A stretch of 64,000 bases of DNA, taken from Pseudarthrobacter sp. BIM B-2242 (lineage in GTDB: Bacteria > Actinomycetota > Actinomycetes > Actinomycetales > Micrococcaceae). Below are positions 1-8,662 of the stretch, piece by piece. Numbering within the stretch: position 1 is the first letter of the stretch; each line of letters opens with the position of its first letter. The notes under the pieces are model-generated. The model saw nothing but the letters and a program-made list of their open reading frames with translations. It did no database searches and was not told the DNA's origin. Position numbers and translations under genes: made by a program. The stretch spans positions 930,001 to 994,000 of the forward strand of contig NZ_CP061721.1 in the NCBI RefSeq assembly GCF_014764445.1, in the 5' to 3' direction.

Positions 1-157
1 CGAGCTGGTCGGCAGCATCCCGGCTGCCGCCGTCCGCGAGACGCCGCAGTTCCTCGAAGTCTTCCCGCTCCGCGGCCAGTTCGATCAATTGCCCCACGGC
101 GTCGGTGTCGCCGCGTGCCGCTTGTTCCCGGAGTGCTTCGAGATCGAAATCAGACAT
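1..157 (-). CDS. Partial gene, N-terminus of a small acidic protein, possibly Sel1/TPR-like
   Basis: The reading frame starts at an ATG at 157 and runs off the left edge, giving about 52 residues beginning MSDFDLEALREQAARGDTDA. A strong ribosome binding site, GGAGG, lies 8 bases upstream of the start. The visible part is rich in Glu, Asp, Arg and Ala and looks helical; the spacing of residues such as ARGDTDA and ADGGSRDAADQL resembles Sel1/TPR helices, but the piece is too short to assign a family. It is divergent from the gene at 343. Confidence 0.6.
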   Translation of the reverse strand, partial: MSDFDLEALREQAARGDTDAVGQLIELAAEREDFEELRRLADGGSRDAADQL

Positions 158-201
158 GGTGTGTACCTCCGAAGTCCGGTGCTGCTGAACATATCCGTCG
201 G

Positions 202-229
202 GCGTGAGCCAGTGACGTGACCCTCACGC
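202..229. promoter_or_regulatory. Inverted repeat in a divergent intergenic region
   Basis: GCGTGAG at 202-208 is matched by CTCACGC at 223-229, a perfect 7-bp dyad with a 14-base spacer. It sits in the 185-bp gap between two divergently read genes (starts at 157 and 343), where a regulator site or a transcript hairpin is plausible. No protein can be assigned to it. Confidence 0.3.
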
Positions 230-342
230 TCCATGATGTCTGACTTGGTGAACAGGCGGAACAGGTGTTTGTGGATGGCCTTGGCTCTGCGGACCGGTTG
301 AAGGCCCTTGGGGTGCGCCGGGGGCAGTGGGAGGATGAATCC

Positions 343-1014
343 GTGGACCAATTCTTTGACTTCCTGCGCAGCTACTGGTGGCTGGTCTTCCCTCTCAGCG
401 GAATGGCCGGAGGGTGGGCGCGGCAGTGGTCCAAGGCCAGCGAACGCCGGCACCGTCGCCGTGTGGAGCTGTACACGCTCAAGAACCAGGCGGTGCAGGC
501 GGAACAGGCCAGCCACGCCGAGGTCGCCGCCCTGATTGCAGCGCACGACGCCGTGAACCGGCGCTGGCTGGACTACGAGCTCGACGTCGGGAAACTCATC
601 GACTTCCCGGTCATGACGGATGTGCGGGAGCCCCTTACGGTGGCTTTCCTCCGGGCGAAGAAAGCGGCGGACGGGTTGCGGCCGGACGCCCCGGGCGACA
701 TCACGACGGCGGCCCGGCTGGCGGAGTACCGGACAGCCGTGCACGGCTTTGAGCTGGCGTTCGACGTCGCAGAGCGCGAAGCCATGCGAGTCAAAGACCA
801 CAACTTCTCGGAGCTGGAGCGCCAGCGCCTGACGACGGCGAGGAAGCTGCTCAACATCGCCTCCGACAGCGCCGCAACGCCTGCCGAACGGCAGACCGCG
901 TACAAGCGCGCCCGGAAGGAACTGGACGGTCTCATCGTCCTGCCCGACGTCACGGTGGCGGCGCTGGAGGTGAAGATTGCAGGCGAACTGAACGCACCGC
1001 ACGCCTCCGAGTGA
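343..1014 (+). CDS. Hypothetical membrane-anchored protein
   Basis: This 223-residue protein is not recognised. The GTG at 343 was chosen because GGGAGG lies just upstream at 329-334; the frame is open further upstream without a better start. Near the N-terminus, residues about 6-22 form one hydrophobic stretch (YWWLVFPLSGMAGGW) followed by a very basic segment, which suggests a single membrane anchor with the rest cytoplasmic. The remainder is helical and charged with heptad-like spacing. No catalytic motif is visible. Confidence 0.7.
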   Translation: MDQFFDFLRSYWWLVFPLSGMAGGWARQWSKASERRHRRRVELYTLKNQAVQAEQASHAEVAALIAAHDAVNRRWLDYELDVGKLIDFPVMTDVREPLTVAFLRAKKAADGLRPDAPGDITTAARLAEYRTAVHGFELAFDVAEREAMRVKDHNFSELERQRLTTARKLLNIASDSAATPAERQTAYKRARKELDGLIVLPDVTVAALEVKIAGELNAPHASE

Positions 1015-1061
1015 GTCATCGCGCCGGAAGGGACCGCGAGCACTTCGCCTATCAGAGCTAA

Positions 1062-2114
1062 TTAGCTATAGGACGCGGTGATGGTGCGCGTTGACCCGTT
1101 CATTGTGATTTGTCCGCCGTAGGGCAGGATCCACTGGGGGCGGGTATGCCCGAACGGCACCCCGACGCAGATGACGGCCTCGGGGTTGTACAGGGTGACC
1201 TCTTCAATGACCGCGTCCCGCTGGGCGTCGCGCAGCCGGGTGCGTTCATCGGGTTCCGGCTGGTGTTCAAAATTGCTGGTCGGTGCCCTGGCGACGAGAA
1301 CCCCGTGGACCGCGTTGAGGATGCCGCGCTCTCCGAGTGCGCGGACCCACCTCTTCACCCAGTCGGCGGGCGGGATCAGTTCGCTGGTTTCCAGCAGCAG
1401 GATGGACCCGTGCAGGTCCTCAACCGGCGGCAGGCGGTCTGCCAGCGCAAGCTGGTCGATGACCTCCAGACATCCGCCCCAGGTTCGTCCGGATACCAGC
1501 CGGGCCGGCCCGGCCCATGCCCACGGTTCGGTGGGCTCCCGTTCTCCGAATTCGACAAGTGCTTGCGGGTCATGCCAATCCTTGCCATAGTCCTCGGCTT
1601 CACCCGGATCGGTAATCGTGAGTTCACCGCCGGTCATCAGGGCGGCCCTTAATGAGGTGAGGTGGACTTCGTCAATGCCGGGGCCGGGACCGAGATGAAC
1701 CTGGGTGGAACCACCGTAGAAACCGGCGATGCCGTGGGCCCAGAGCCAGTTCAGCAGGTTAGTGTTGTCGCTGTAACCAAGAAAGATCTTGGGATCGGCC
1801 CGGGCGGCTTCGGCGTCCAGATAAGGGATGACAGTGATCTGGTCATCACCGCCGATGGTGGCGAGTATGGCTCGGATGGTTGGGTCAGCGAATGCCGCGT
1901 TGAGATCGGCGGCACGGTCTTCGGCGGTTGCACCGAGCCGGCGGGTCGTGGGGAATTCCACGGGCACAAGACCTGTGGCGCCGGCGAAGCGATTCATGGC
2001 TTGATCGTGGACTGCAGGCGCGAAGCCGGGCGCAGCGAACGACGGTGACAGAATCGCCACCCGATTACCCTTACGAAGTTTTTGTGCCGGTACGGTGGAT
2101 CCCCATTTTTCCAT
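1062..2114 (-). CDS. S66 family peptidase (LD-carboxypeptidase / MccF-like)
   Basis: The 350-residue product matches the S66 serine peptidase family, which includes LD-carboxypeptidases that trim cell-wall tetrapeptides and MccF enzymes that cleave microcin C. The nucleophile elbow GYSDN is visible with Ser near residue 115. A Glu in the strand LLLETSE and a His in GVPFGHTRP fit the Ser-Glu-His triad of the family. The length is typical. The ATG at 2114 lacks a clear Shine-Dalgarno; in-frame GTG codons lie just upstream, so the exact start is uncertain. The long reading frame upstream of it is antisense to the neighbouring gene and was not used. Confidence 0.88.
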   Translation of the reverse strand: MEKWGSTVPAQKLRKGNRVAILSPSFAAPGFAPAVHDQAMNRFAGATGLVPVEFPTTRRLGATAEDRAADLNAAFADPTIRAILATIGGDDQITVIPYLDAEAARADPKIFLGYSDNTNLLNWLWAHGIAGFYGGSTQVHLGPGPGIDEVHLTSLRAALMTGGELTITDPGEAEDYGKDWHDPQALVEFGEREPTEPWAWAGPARLVSGRTWGGCLEVIDQLALADRLPPVEDLHGSILLLETSELIPPADWVKRWVRALGERGILNAVHGVLVARAPTSNFEHQPEPDERTRLRDAQRDAVIEEVTLYNPEAVICVGVPFGHTRPQWILPYGGQITMNGSTRTITASYS

Positions 2115-2158
2115 CACGCCATTCAAACACAACGAAAAAGCCACAGTATCCGGGGCAC

Positions 2159-2722
2159 TCAGCGCCTGGTCTCGTACCGGGTCAGGACCATGCCGCCGGC
2201 GAACGTCCGGGTCTCCATCAGGTCCAGGTTCACCCAGTTGTCCAGGGCTGTGAAGAACGGCGTGCCGCCGCCCACCAGCACCGGGTGGGTGACGAGTGCG
2301 TATTCGTCGATCAGTCCGGCCCGCATGGCCGCGGCCGCGAGTGTGGCACCGGCGATGTCCATGGAGCCGCCGTCGCCGGCCTTGAGCCGGGTGATCTCGG
2401 TGACAGCGTCGCCGGTGACCAGGCGGGTGTTCCAGTCGACCGGGATGGTTCTCGAGGAGAACACCACTTTCGGCATGTCCCGCCAGCGGTGGGCGTACTC
2501 GGTCTGCGCAGGTGTGACGCCGGGCTGCTGGTCGGCGGTCGGCCAGTGGGAACTCATCCCCTCCCACAGTTTGCGCCCGTACAGCGCCAGGCCCGTCGCC
2601 CCTACCCGGTCGGACCACCATTGGAACAGCTCGTCACTCGGTACGCTCCAGCCGAGGTCGTCGCCGGGCGCGGCGATGTAGCCGTCCAGGCTCACATTCA
2701 TGGCGAAGGTCAGTTTGCGCAT
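2159..2722 (-). CDS. Dihydrofolate reductase family protein (RibD C-terminal domain)
   Basis: The 187-residue protein begins MRKLTFAMNVSLDGYIAAP, the typical opening of the RibD C-terminal/DHFR-like family of NADPH-dependent reductases. Later motifs LALYGRKLWEGM and HPVLVGGGTPFF also fit, the latter being the nucleotide-binding loop. The start at 2722 is supported by GGGAGA 8 bases upstream; an extended frame with an earlier ATG lacks this. The substrate is unknown: stand-alone members are rarely characterised. It reads in the same direction as the S66 peptidase, 44 bp upstream of it. Confidence 0.88.
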   Translation of the reverse strand: MRKLTFAMNVSLDGYIAAPGDDLGWSVPSDELFQWWSDRVGATGLALYGRKLWEGMSSHWPTADQQPGVTPAQTEYAHRWRDMPKVVFSSRTIPVDWNTRLVTGDAVTEITRLKAGDGGSMDIAGATLAAAAMRAGLIDEYALVTHPVLVGGGTPFFTALDNWVNLDLMETRTFAGGMVLTRYETRR

Positions 2723-2862
2723 GGCGTCAGTCTCCCGTGAGTCGAGGTTCGTTGTACAGACCAGCAAGGCGGCCGGGTTCAAGGCCGCCCTGCTGCTGCA
2801 CGGGCGCCTGACGTCTACGGAAAGTACGACGGCGGCGCCCGGCCGGGTGCCGCCGGTCGCCT

Positions 2863-3615
2863 CTAGGTGTACATGAGGGAGCCGGGGGTGGTGAGTTTCT
2901 CACCCGTTTCCAGCCAGGTCTTCAGGCCGGAGAGGATCATCGGCCAGCCGCCGTACAGCTGATCGTTGGCGCCTTCGCGGAGCTGGTCGTGGGTGACGGT
3001 GAGGTGGCAGGAATCCTCGCCCACCGGTTCGATCTCCCACGTGATGCGGGAGTAGCCTTCGGCTTTGACGTCCTCGCCCCAGAGTGCGCGCATGGACTGG
3101 ACGAGCCTGCGTGGGGGATCGACCTCGAGGTTCTCGCCTTCGCCCAGCAGGTCCGCCCCGTTGGGGGACATCTCGAACCTGGACCCCGGCGTCCAGTCCG
3201 AGCGGATGTTCATTCCGAACTGGTATTTGCTGCGGATCTCGCTGTCCGTGATGGCTTCCCAGAGCTGTTCCGGGGTGGTCTTGATGTAGATTTCGAAGAT
3301 CTTTTCCATGGGACTTTCCAATCGGGTTTTGAGGTCGCTGAGGGCAGCGGCCCATGGTTCGGCGTACTTGCTGACCCAGCGGTCGTGGACCAGGCGGATG
3401 GGCACCGGATTGAGGAAATGGAGTTTCTCCCGGCCCCGACGGCGGGTGACCACCAGGCCGGCATCCTCCAGCAGCTTGAGGTGCTTCATGACCCCGTAGC
3501 GGGTCATGTTGAAATGCGCCTCAAGAGCGTGGAGGGTCTGCCCGTCCTCCCGGAAGAGCTCATCGAGCAGGTCCCGGCGGGTGGGGTCGGCGAGGGCCTT
3601 GAATACGGCGTCCAC
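2863..3615 (-). CDS. Fused ArsR-type regulator and SRPBCC (AHSA1-like) domain protein
   Basis: Residues about 1-95 form an ArsR winged helix (FKALADPTRRDLLDEL, then the recognition helix MTRYGVMKHLKLLEDAGLV). Residues about 102-250 form an SRPBCC/AHSA1 START-like domain opening EKIFEIYIKTTPEQLWEAI. In many actinobacteria these two domains are adjacent genes; here they are one polypeptide. The GTG start at 3615 has GGAGG only one base away, unusually close, although the N-terminus matches the family start well. The metal-binding cysteines of metal-sensing ArsR proteins are absent, so the SRPBCC pocket may be the sensor. Inverted repeats lie just upstream at 3629-3661. Confidence 0.9.
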   Translation of the reverse strand: MDAVFKALADPTRRDLLDELFREDGQTLHALEAHFNMTRYGVMKHLKLLEDAGLVVTRRRGREKLHFLNPVPIRLVHDRWVSKYAEPWAAALSDLKTRLESPMEKIFEIYIKTTPEQLWEAITDSEIRSKYQFGMNIRSDWTPGSRFEMSPNGADLLGEGENLEVDPPRRLVQSMRALWGEDVKAEGYSRITWEIEPVGEDSCHLTVTHDQLREGANDQLYGGWPMILSGLKTWLETGEKLTTPGSLMYT

Positions 3616-3628
3616 ACCTCCAGAATAG

Positions 3629-3661
3629 GTGACTAAATGGTCACATGTCTAGAGTTAGTCA
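3629..3661. promoter_or_regulatory. Nested inverted repeats, candidate operator of the ArsR-SRPBCC gene
   Basis: GTGAC at 3629-3633 and GTCAC at 3640-3644 form a dyad with a 6-base centre. A second, larger dyad uses TGACTAA at 3630-3636 and TTAGTCA at 3655-3661. They lie 14 bases upstream of the regulator start and about 60 bases before the divergent SOUL-family gene, so one site could control both. Autoregulation is inferred from ArsR family habit. Confidence 0.5.
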
Positions 3662-3723
3662 TGGCGAGGGTGTAGCCGGATCTCTGGCCGCCGGCACCGG
3701 ACCGGCGTAAGGTCTGGAGGACC

Positions 3724-4338
3724 ATGACTGAGCAGCAGCCCTACGAACTGGTCCACCGCTATCCGCACTTTGAGCTGCGCCGCTATCCCGGGTACGCGGT
3801 GGCGGAGATACACGTCAACGCCACCTTTGACCGGGCCGGCAACGCAGCCTTCCGGCAGCTGTTCAACTACATCAGCGGCAGCAACACAGCCGGACAAAAA
3901 CTGGCGATGACCGCGCCGGTCATCCAGGAGAGCAGCTCGTCACAGAAGCTCGCGATGACCGCGCCGGTGCTGCAGAGCGGTCCGCTGCCGGGTACTGATG
4001 CGCCGGCTGACTTTGTGGTTGCCTTTGTGCTGCCCGCCGGTACGACGGCAGAGACAGCCCCGGTGCCGACGAACCCCGACGTCCTGATCCGGGCTGTTCC
4101 GGGTTCGCTTGCCGCCGTCGTCCGCTTCCCGGGCAGCGGCACCGGAAAGGCTTTTGCGCGCCGAAATGCGGGGCTGCAGGCCGCCCTGAAGATCGCCGGG
4201 CTGACGGCGGTGGGCCCGCCACGGTTTGCCCGCTTTGATCCGCCGTTCAAGCCGTGGTTCCTGCGGCACAATGAGGTCATCCAGGACGTGCAGGAGCTGT
4301 CCAGCGCCCCGGAAATGCCCGGCATTACACGGGCCTGA
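3724..4338 (+). CDS. SOUL family heme-binding protein
   Basis: The 204-residue product matches the SOUL/HBP family: YELVHRYPHFELRRYPGYAVAE at the N-terminus, then a phenylalanine-rich helix with the LFNYISGSN motif, the repeated KLAMTAPV strand, and a C-terminal PWFLRHNEV. GGAGG lies 4 bases before the ATG. The motif KLAMTAPV occurs twice about 17 residues apart, as is common in this family. Members bind heme or porphyrins; bacterial roles are poorly known. There is no signal peptide, so it is probably cytoplasmic. It is divergent from the ArsR-SRPBCC gene. Confidence 0.9.
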   Translation: MTEQQPYELVHRYPHFELRRYPGYAVAEIHVNATFDRAGNAAFRQLFNYISGSNTAGQKLAMTAPVIQESSSSQKLAMTAPVLQSGPLPGTDAPADFVVAFVLPAGTTAETAPVPTNPDVLIRAVPGSLAAVVRFPGSGTGKAFARRNAGLQAALKIAGLTAVGPPRFARFDPPFKPWFLRHNEVIQDVQELSSAPEMPGITRA

Positions 4339-4371
4339 GTTGCGGCAGCCCACGGAGCGGGAAGCCCCGGT

Positions 4372-5742
4372 ATGCCGCCGTCGGCACCCCTGTATCCTGA
4401 CAAGGTAGTCCAAGGGCTCCAGCGGCCATCGACCAAGCGCGCCTCACAGCCGGCTGACGGTCTGGAATGCTGGGCCGTAGCCTTGGACGTCGTCGAATCG
4501 CCGCTGCAAATCGTCAGTCTCCGATCGGCCCCGGACTCTCGGAATGGATCCTTCATCAGTACTGACACACCAGCTCCCGCCACAATCCCGACGCCGGACC
4601 CGGAACCGGCGCGAACGGCTGCGGCGGGTGAACCCGCCGTCGTGACCTGGATCGAGGCGGGGGAGAGCAAGACCGCGCGCTGGCGTTCGGCAAACGGCAG
4701 GCCTGCGCCGACGCGCGTGGAAGTGGTGGACGACTCCCTCACGGCCGATGATGCGAACCGGATGGCGTCACAGGGGATCGCGATGCTTTGGCACGGTGAC
4801 TTCCACAACGCGCGGCAGATCCTCAACGCCCTGGACCGGCGGATCGGCGCCGGGAAGAAGACCGCAGGAACTCCGGCCGACCAGTTCTACCGGCACCGCC
4901 AGTCACGCTCGCACCGTGCACGCATTCTCGGCCTGATGCTGATTCCCCTTGATCCCGGCCCGGTGGTGCCGCTGCGCCGCGCACCGGATATCCGCGCGGC
5001 CGCCGCGGAGGCGTACGGCGATATCGGCGAACCGTCCGTGGTGTCCCTGCATGAGCTCGTCGGGGCCATCGGCGCCCACGAATGGCGGCGGAACGGCGTC
5101 TACGTCGATGCCCTGCAAGGCCGCATCCACCCGCACTACGGCACGTTCTTCCCCACCCGCAGTGAGTATGTGGATCTTGTGGCCGCCGCCGCGCTGCCCG
5201 CTGAGACGCTGGCGTTCGACGTCGGAACCGGCACCGGGGTGCTCGCTGCCGTCCTCGCCCGCCGCGGCGTCCGCTGCGTGGTGGCCACGGACAATGAACC
5301 GCGTGCCATCGCCTGCGCTGCCGAGAATTTCCGGAGCCTCGGTGTCGAGGACCGTGCCGAGGCGGTCCTGACCGACATGTTCCCGCCCGGACGGGCGCCG
5401 CTGATCGTGTGCAACCCGCCGTGGATTCCGGCCACGCCGCATTCCAGCCTGGACAGCGCCGTCTACGATCCCGGCAGCAGGATGCTGTTCCGCTTCCTGA
5501 ACGAACTCCCCGACCATCTGGAGCCGGGCGGTGAGGGCTGGCTTGTCCTCTCCGACCTGGCCGAGCACCTGGGGCTGCGGACGCGCGAGGACCTGCTGGA
5601 GGCCATCGGGGCGGCGGGGCTGACGGTGGCGGAACGGCTCGACACTAAGCCAACGCATCCCAAGGCATCGGACCGCGACGATCCCCTGTACGAGGCGCGC
5701 GCGGCCGAGGTCACCTCCCTGTGGCGGCTTGTCCGCCGGTAG
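4372..5742 (+). CDS. Class I SAM-dependent methyltransferase with NPPW motif
   Basis: The C-terminal half carries a Rossmann methyltransferase fold: motif I VGTGTGVLAAVLARRG near residue 285, an acidic end of strand 2 (VVATDNEPRA), and the catalytic NPPW motif found in enzymes methylating amide or ring nitrogen of proteins and nucleic acids (HemK/PrmC and N6-adenine types). The N-terminal 200 residues are a family-specific domain. The true start is uncertain: residues 1-60 look poorly coding and no ribosome binding site is seen, so translation may begin nearer 4550. A second, truncated copy of its 3-prime end lies at 18981-19076. Its substrate is unknown. Confidence 0.82.
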   Translation: MPPSAPLYPDKVVQGLQRPSTKRASQPADGLECWAVALDVVESPLQIVSLRSAPDSRNGSFISTDTPAPATIPTPDPEPARTAAAGEPAVVTWIEAGESKTARWRSANGRPAPTRVEVVDDSLTADDANRMASQGIAMLWHGDFHNARQILNALDRRIGAGKKTAGTPADQFYRHRQSRSHRARILGLMLIPLDPGPVVPLRRAPDIRAAAAEAYGDIGEPSVVSLHELVGAIGAHEWRRNGVYVDALQGRIHPHYGTFFPTRSEYVDLVAAAALPAETLAFDVGTGTGVLAAVLARRGVRCVVATDNEPRAIACAAENFRSLGVEDRAEAVLTDMFPPGRAPLIVCNPPWIPATPHSSLDSAVYDPGSRMLFRFLNELPDHLEPGGEGWLVLSDLAEHLGLRTREDLLEAIGAAGLTVAERLDTKPTHPKASDRDDPLYEARAAEVTSLWRLVRR

Positions 5743-5764
5743 CCCGGTCAAGAGGCCAAGCAAA

Positions 5765-5803
5765 AGAGGAACCCCGCAGCGCTTGGCGTTGCGGGGTTCC
5801 TCT
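5765..5803. terminator. Strong bidirectional terminator hairpin
   Basis: AGAGGAACCCCGCA at 5765-5778 pairs perfectly with 5790-5803 (14 bp, 11-base loop). It lies between the convergent methyltransferase gene (stop 5742) and the gene ending at 5817, so it can end both transcripts. Confidence 0.8.
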
Positions 5804-5816
5804 GAGTTAAGGCCGG

Positions 5817-6170
5817 TTACTCGGACCCGGTCTTCTGGTCCCGGTCCCGAAGGTTGTGCTTGATCTCGTCGAACTTCTCCTTGATGACCCGCTCCACATC
5901 GGACAGTGATTTTCCGGCGCTGCTCAACGGGTCCATCTGCAGGTAGACGTTGTGACCGACAGGCAGGTCGTACTCATCCTTCAGGTGGGTTCCGCCGCCC
6001 ACGCCCTGCAGGGACAGGTAGACCTGGGCGTCCGTCCGGGCGATGCCGGCGATGGTTCCAAAGACAACCGTGAAGTCATTCGCCTGGAAGCTCACACTCT
6101 GGCCGATATGGCTGCGGTCGAGGTCACCTGCTGCGACGGGCTTTTCGGACGGGCTTCCGCTGTAGTTCAT
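5817..6170 (-). CDS. Hypothetical small acidic protein
   Basis: This 117-residue protein starts at an ATG preceded by AGGAGC 6 bases upstream. It has no membrane segment or signal peptide. The middle (about 25-80) is predicted beta-rich, with FTVVFGTIAGIA and QVYLSLQGVGGG, and the C-terminus is a charged helix. The family is not recognised. It lies between a terminator and the phosphodiesterase gene on the same strand, 74 bp downstream of that gene's stop. Confidence 0.7.
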   Translation of the reverse strand: MNYSGSPSEKPVAAGDLDRSHIGQSVSFQANDFTVVFGTIAGIARTDAQVYLSLQGVGGGTHLKDEYDLPVGHNVYLQMDPLSSAGKSLSDVERVIKEKFDEIKHNLRDRDQKTGSE

Positions 6171-6244
6171 GAGTTGCTCCTAGTAATCGAGGGACGCATG
6201 CCACAGCAGTCTATAAGTGACGCAGAACTCGGCCGGGGAATGGT

Positions 6245-7312
6245 TTAACCCTGGACCTCGTACGCCTTGGGCAGCTTCAGGCCGCGCTCTTCCATGAGGG
6301 TGCGCAGGCGGGTGGGGTAGTCGGTGATGATGCCGTCCACGCCCAGGTCCATCAGACGCGCCATGTCGGCGGTGGTGTTCACGGTCCACGGGACCACGGG
6401 CAGTCCCAGTCCGTGGGCTTCGGCGATCATCCCGGCGGTGACGGAGCGGAACGTGGGGGAGACGACGTCGTACCCCTGGGCAGCAGCCGCCTTCGGCAGG
6501 GAACCGTCGTAGTCGTCGATGTCGATGCCGCCAAGGTTGCGGCTGGCGCCGGGCTGGCCCACGCCCATCCAGGCGTCGCCGCTGGAGAGCGCCACCAGGG
6601 GAAGGCCCGGCGCGATCTGCTGGGTGAGGTTCAGCGAGGACCAGTCGAAGGACTGCAGGGTGGTGCGTTCGGACATGCCGGACGCCTGGATCTCCGCCAC
6701 CACCGCGCGGGTAAGGGACTCCATGCCGGCGCCGCCCACCTCGCTGCTCTCCACCTTGGTCTCCACGTTGAAGCGGACCTTCGCGGCGCCGGTGTCGCGG
6801 ACCAGCTGGTAGACATCCTTGAGTTCGGCGATCCGGTTGCCTTCGATGACGTCCTGTTCGGGGTAGCCGCCCAGCTGGGTAAAGCCGCAGTTGAGCGTCT
6901 TGACCTGCGCCAAGGACAGTTCGGCCACGCGGTCGCCCACGTACGGGAATTCGGCGTCGCCGGCGGTAGCGGGTGCGGTGTCCAGGCACTTGGTGGCGGA
7001 GATGGTGTCGTCGTGCCAGACGATCACCTGGCCGTCCTCGGTGAGATGCGTGTCCAGCTCGAGGGTGGTCACGCCCAGCGCCAAAGAATTTGTGAACGCG
7101 GCGAGGGACTCCTCGGTCCATTCGCCGCGGCCGCCGCGGTGGCTCTGCAGGTCAAAGGACCCGTTGCGTTCGTTGACCTTCAGATCGGAGGTGGCGGCAC
7201 CGGCAGCGTTCGACGACGGTGCGCCGGCACCGTTTTCCGGGGCGGCGACGGCGGGGCTCGCCATGGCGGCGATCAGGGCGGCTGTTGCCGCGGCAGTCAG
7301 GACTGGGCACAT
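6245..7312 (-). CDS. Secreted glycerophosphodiester phosphodiesterase
   Basis: The 355-residue protein has an N-terminal signal peptide (hydrophobic to about residue 23, cut after AVAA) and a GDPD TIM barrel. Catalytic elements are visible: SHRGGRGEWTEES with His near 58, ELDTHLTEDGQVIVWHDD with the metal-binding Glu/Asp and second His near 103, and the C-terminal PWTVN and DGIITDYP. The enzyme would hydrolyse deacylated phospholipids outside the cell to glycerol-3-phosphate and an alcohol. A strong AGGAGG lies 8 bases before the ATG at 7312. An insert between about residues 120 and 170 with one Cys resembles extracytoplasmic GlpQ-like members. Confidence 0.93.
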   Translation of the reverse strand: MCPVLTAAATAALIAAMASPAVAAPENGAGAPSSNAAGAATSDLKVNERNGSFDLQSHRGGRGEWTEESLAAFTNSLALGVTTLELDTHLTEDGQVIVWHDDTISATKCLDTAPATAGDAEFPYVGDRVAELSLAQVKTLNCGFTQLGGYPEQDVIEGNRIAELKDVYQLVRDTGAAKVRFNVETKVESSEVGGAGMESLTRAVVAEIQASGMSERTTLQSFDWSSLNLTQQIAPGLPLVALSSGDAWMGVGQPGASRNLGGIDIDDYDGSLPKAAAAQGYDVVSPTFRSVTAGMIAEAHGLGLPVVPWTVNTTADMARLMDLGVDGIITDYPTRLRTLMEERGLKLPKAYEVQG

Positions 7313-7488
7313 GGGGGTTCCTCCTGGAATAGCGGGGCCGGCGGTCCGCCGGCGACCCGTCCACGCTAGGGAGGCGAGGTTGCGCGCTTGGTGCGGGGAG
7401 TTGGAGGGGAGGTTAACGGCCGTTGGTCGCGAATTCACCCACCTCGGGAATCGGCCAGCCGGGTTGGGTCCTCCCTTGGCACGGGCAG

Positions 7489-7941
7489 CTACCCGTTCGC
7501 GCGGGCGGCCTTCCCGGTGGCGGCCAGCATGTCGGTGAAGGTCGCCGTCAGCATCCTGTCGATAAGAGGCCCGGTGAGCCGGCCGACGGGGCCGCCCCGG
7601 GGGACATACCGGTAGTCGAAGGTGGCCAGCGTCCCGTCGCCGTCGGGCGTGAGCGTGAGCGATGATCTGGCCTGTTTGAACGGCACCGATTTGCTCGGCT
7701 GATTCTGGGTGTCCATCCGGCGGCCCTCCTCCCAGACGGTGACGGTTTCCGTCATCCTGCCCATCGGCTTCAGCTCGATGCGGCGCCGGGCGCCCACGCC
7801 GCTGGTCTGGCTACCGATCGCTCTTGTGGACCTGAGGCCGCTCCAGTGCTTCGCGAGATTCGGGAAGTCGGCGTACAGGGCCCAGACGGAAGCCGTGGGT
7901 GCAGACATGCTACGTTGCACTCTGATGTGACGTTCAGGCAT
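7489..7941 (-). CDS. SRPBCC family protein (polyketide cyclase/dehydrase-like)
   Basis: This 150-residue protein has the START/SRPBCC pattern: HIRVQRSMSAPTASVWALYADFPNLAKHWSG at the N-terminus, central strands RIELKPMGRMTETVTVWEEG, and a long C-terminal helix from about residue 120. The ATG at 7941 has GGAG 8 bases upstream; longer upstream frames lack support. Such proteins bind hydrophobic ligands, but the ligand here is unknown. It lies on the same strand and 79 bp downstream of the cysteine-rich gene at 8020. Confidence 0.8.
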   Translation of the reverse strand: MPERHIRVQRSMSAPTASVWALYADFPNLAKHWSGLRSTRAIGSQTSGVGARRRIELKPMGRMTETVTVWEEGRRMDTQNQPSKSVPFKQARSSLTLTPDGDGTLATFDYRYVPRGGPVGRLTGPLIDRMLTATFTDMLAATGKAARANG

Positions 7942-8019
7942 GAGGACCACTCCAAAATGTCGGGTGGGGCGTTGCGCTGTCCCAATCTCATGATCACGCG
8001 GGCAGCCGCAGCGGCGCAA

Positions 8020-8379
8020 TCAACTGGTGGAGGGACGGGAGGGGGAGACGCGCTCGTCAATCATCCTGTGGACCTCATCGTCAGGGGGACACTCGCGCTG
8101 GTCGATGGGGCACTGCCTGTCTCCGAGGGACACCCCCAGCCGTTCCACCGTCTCGACGCACATGGTGCAGATGTTCTCGGAGTCATGCAGGAGCTTCGGG
8201 TCTTCCTCGACGTACCCGCACAGGGCACGGCGCCATTCCAGGTCGCGGCAGCAGATCAGATGGGCAAGCTCTTCCGGGTTGTCGCTGAGGGTGTACTTGG
8301 CTTCCCACGCGGGAACCCGGATCAGCTCCAGCGAACCGGCCTGTTCGACAGTCTGCTGTGCCTCGGTTGTTTCCGTCAT
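8020..8379 (-). CDS. Hypothetical cysteine-rich protein
   Basis: The 119-residue product is not recognised. It contains five to six cysteines arranged as CC near residue 44, a single C, C-x2-C in ICTMC, and CPIDQREC, which may bind zinc or a similar metal. A good Shine-Dalgarno (AAGGGG) precedes the ATG at 8379. There is no transmembrane segment. It could be co-transcribed with the SRPBCC gene that follows. Confidence 0.65.
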   Translation of the reverse strand: MTETTEAQQTVEQAGSLELIRVPAWEAKYTLSDNPEELAHLICCRDLEWRRALCGYVEEDPKLLHDSENICTMCVETVERLGVSLGDRQCPIDQRECPPDDEVHRMIDERVSPSRPSTS

Positions 8380-8662
8380 CGCATCCCCTTGCTCGCTCGT
8401 GCCTGACAACACCATACGGGCGAATCACCGGGGCTCCATTGATGTGCCCGGGCAGCGGTGCCAAAATGATCGGAGCAGCACTAATAAGCCGACGTGACCC
8501 GGGACAGGACCGGACCAGAAGTTCTCTCCGACGGACCGGGCATCCGGCTTTTCTCGACAGCCCGGCACGGTTGCCGGACACTTTGGCCTCGCCATCACGG
8601 TAAGTCCAACGCCAAAGACGGCGCTATCCGTCGGGTGGCGCGTGTCCACTGGAGGAATCACA

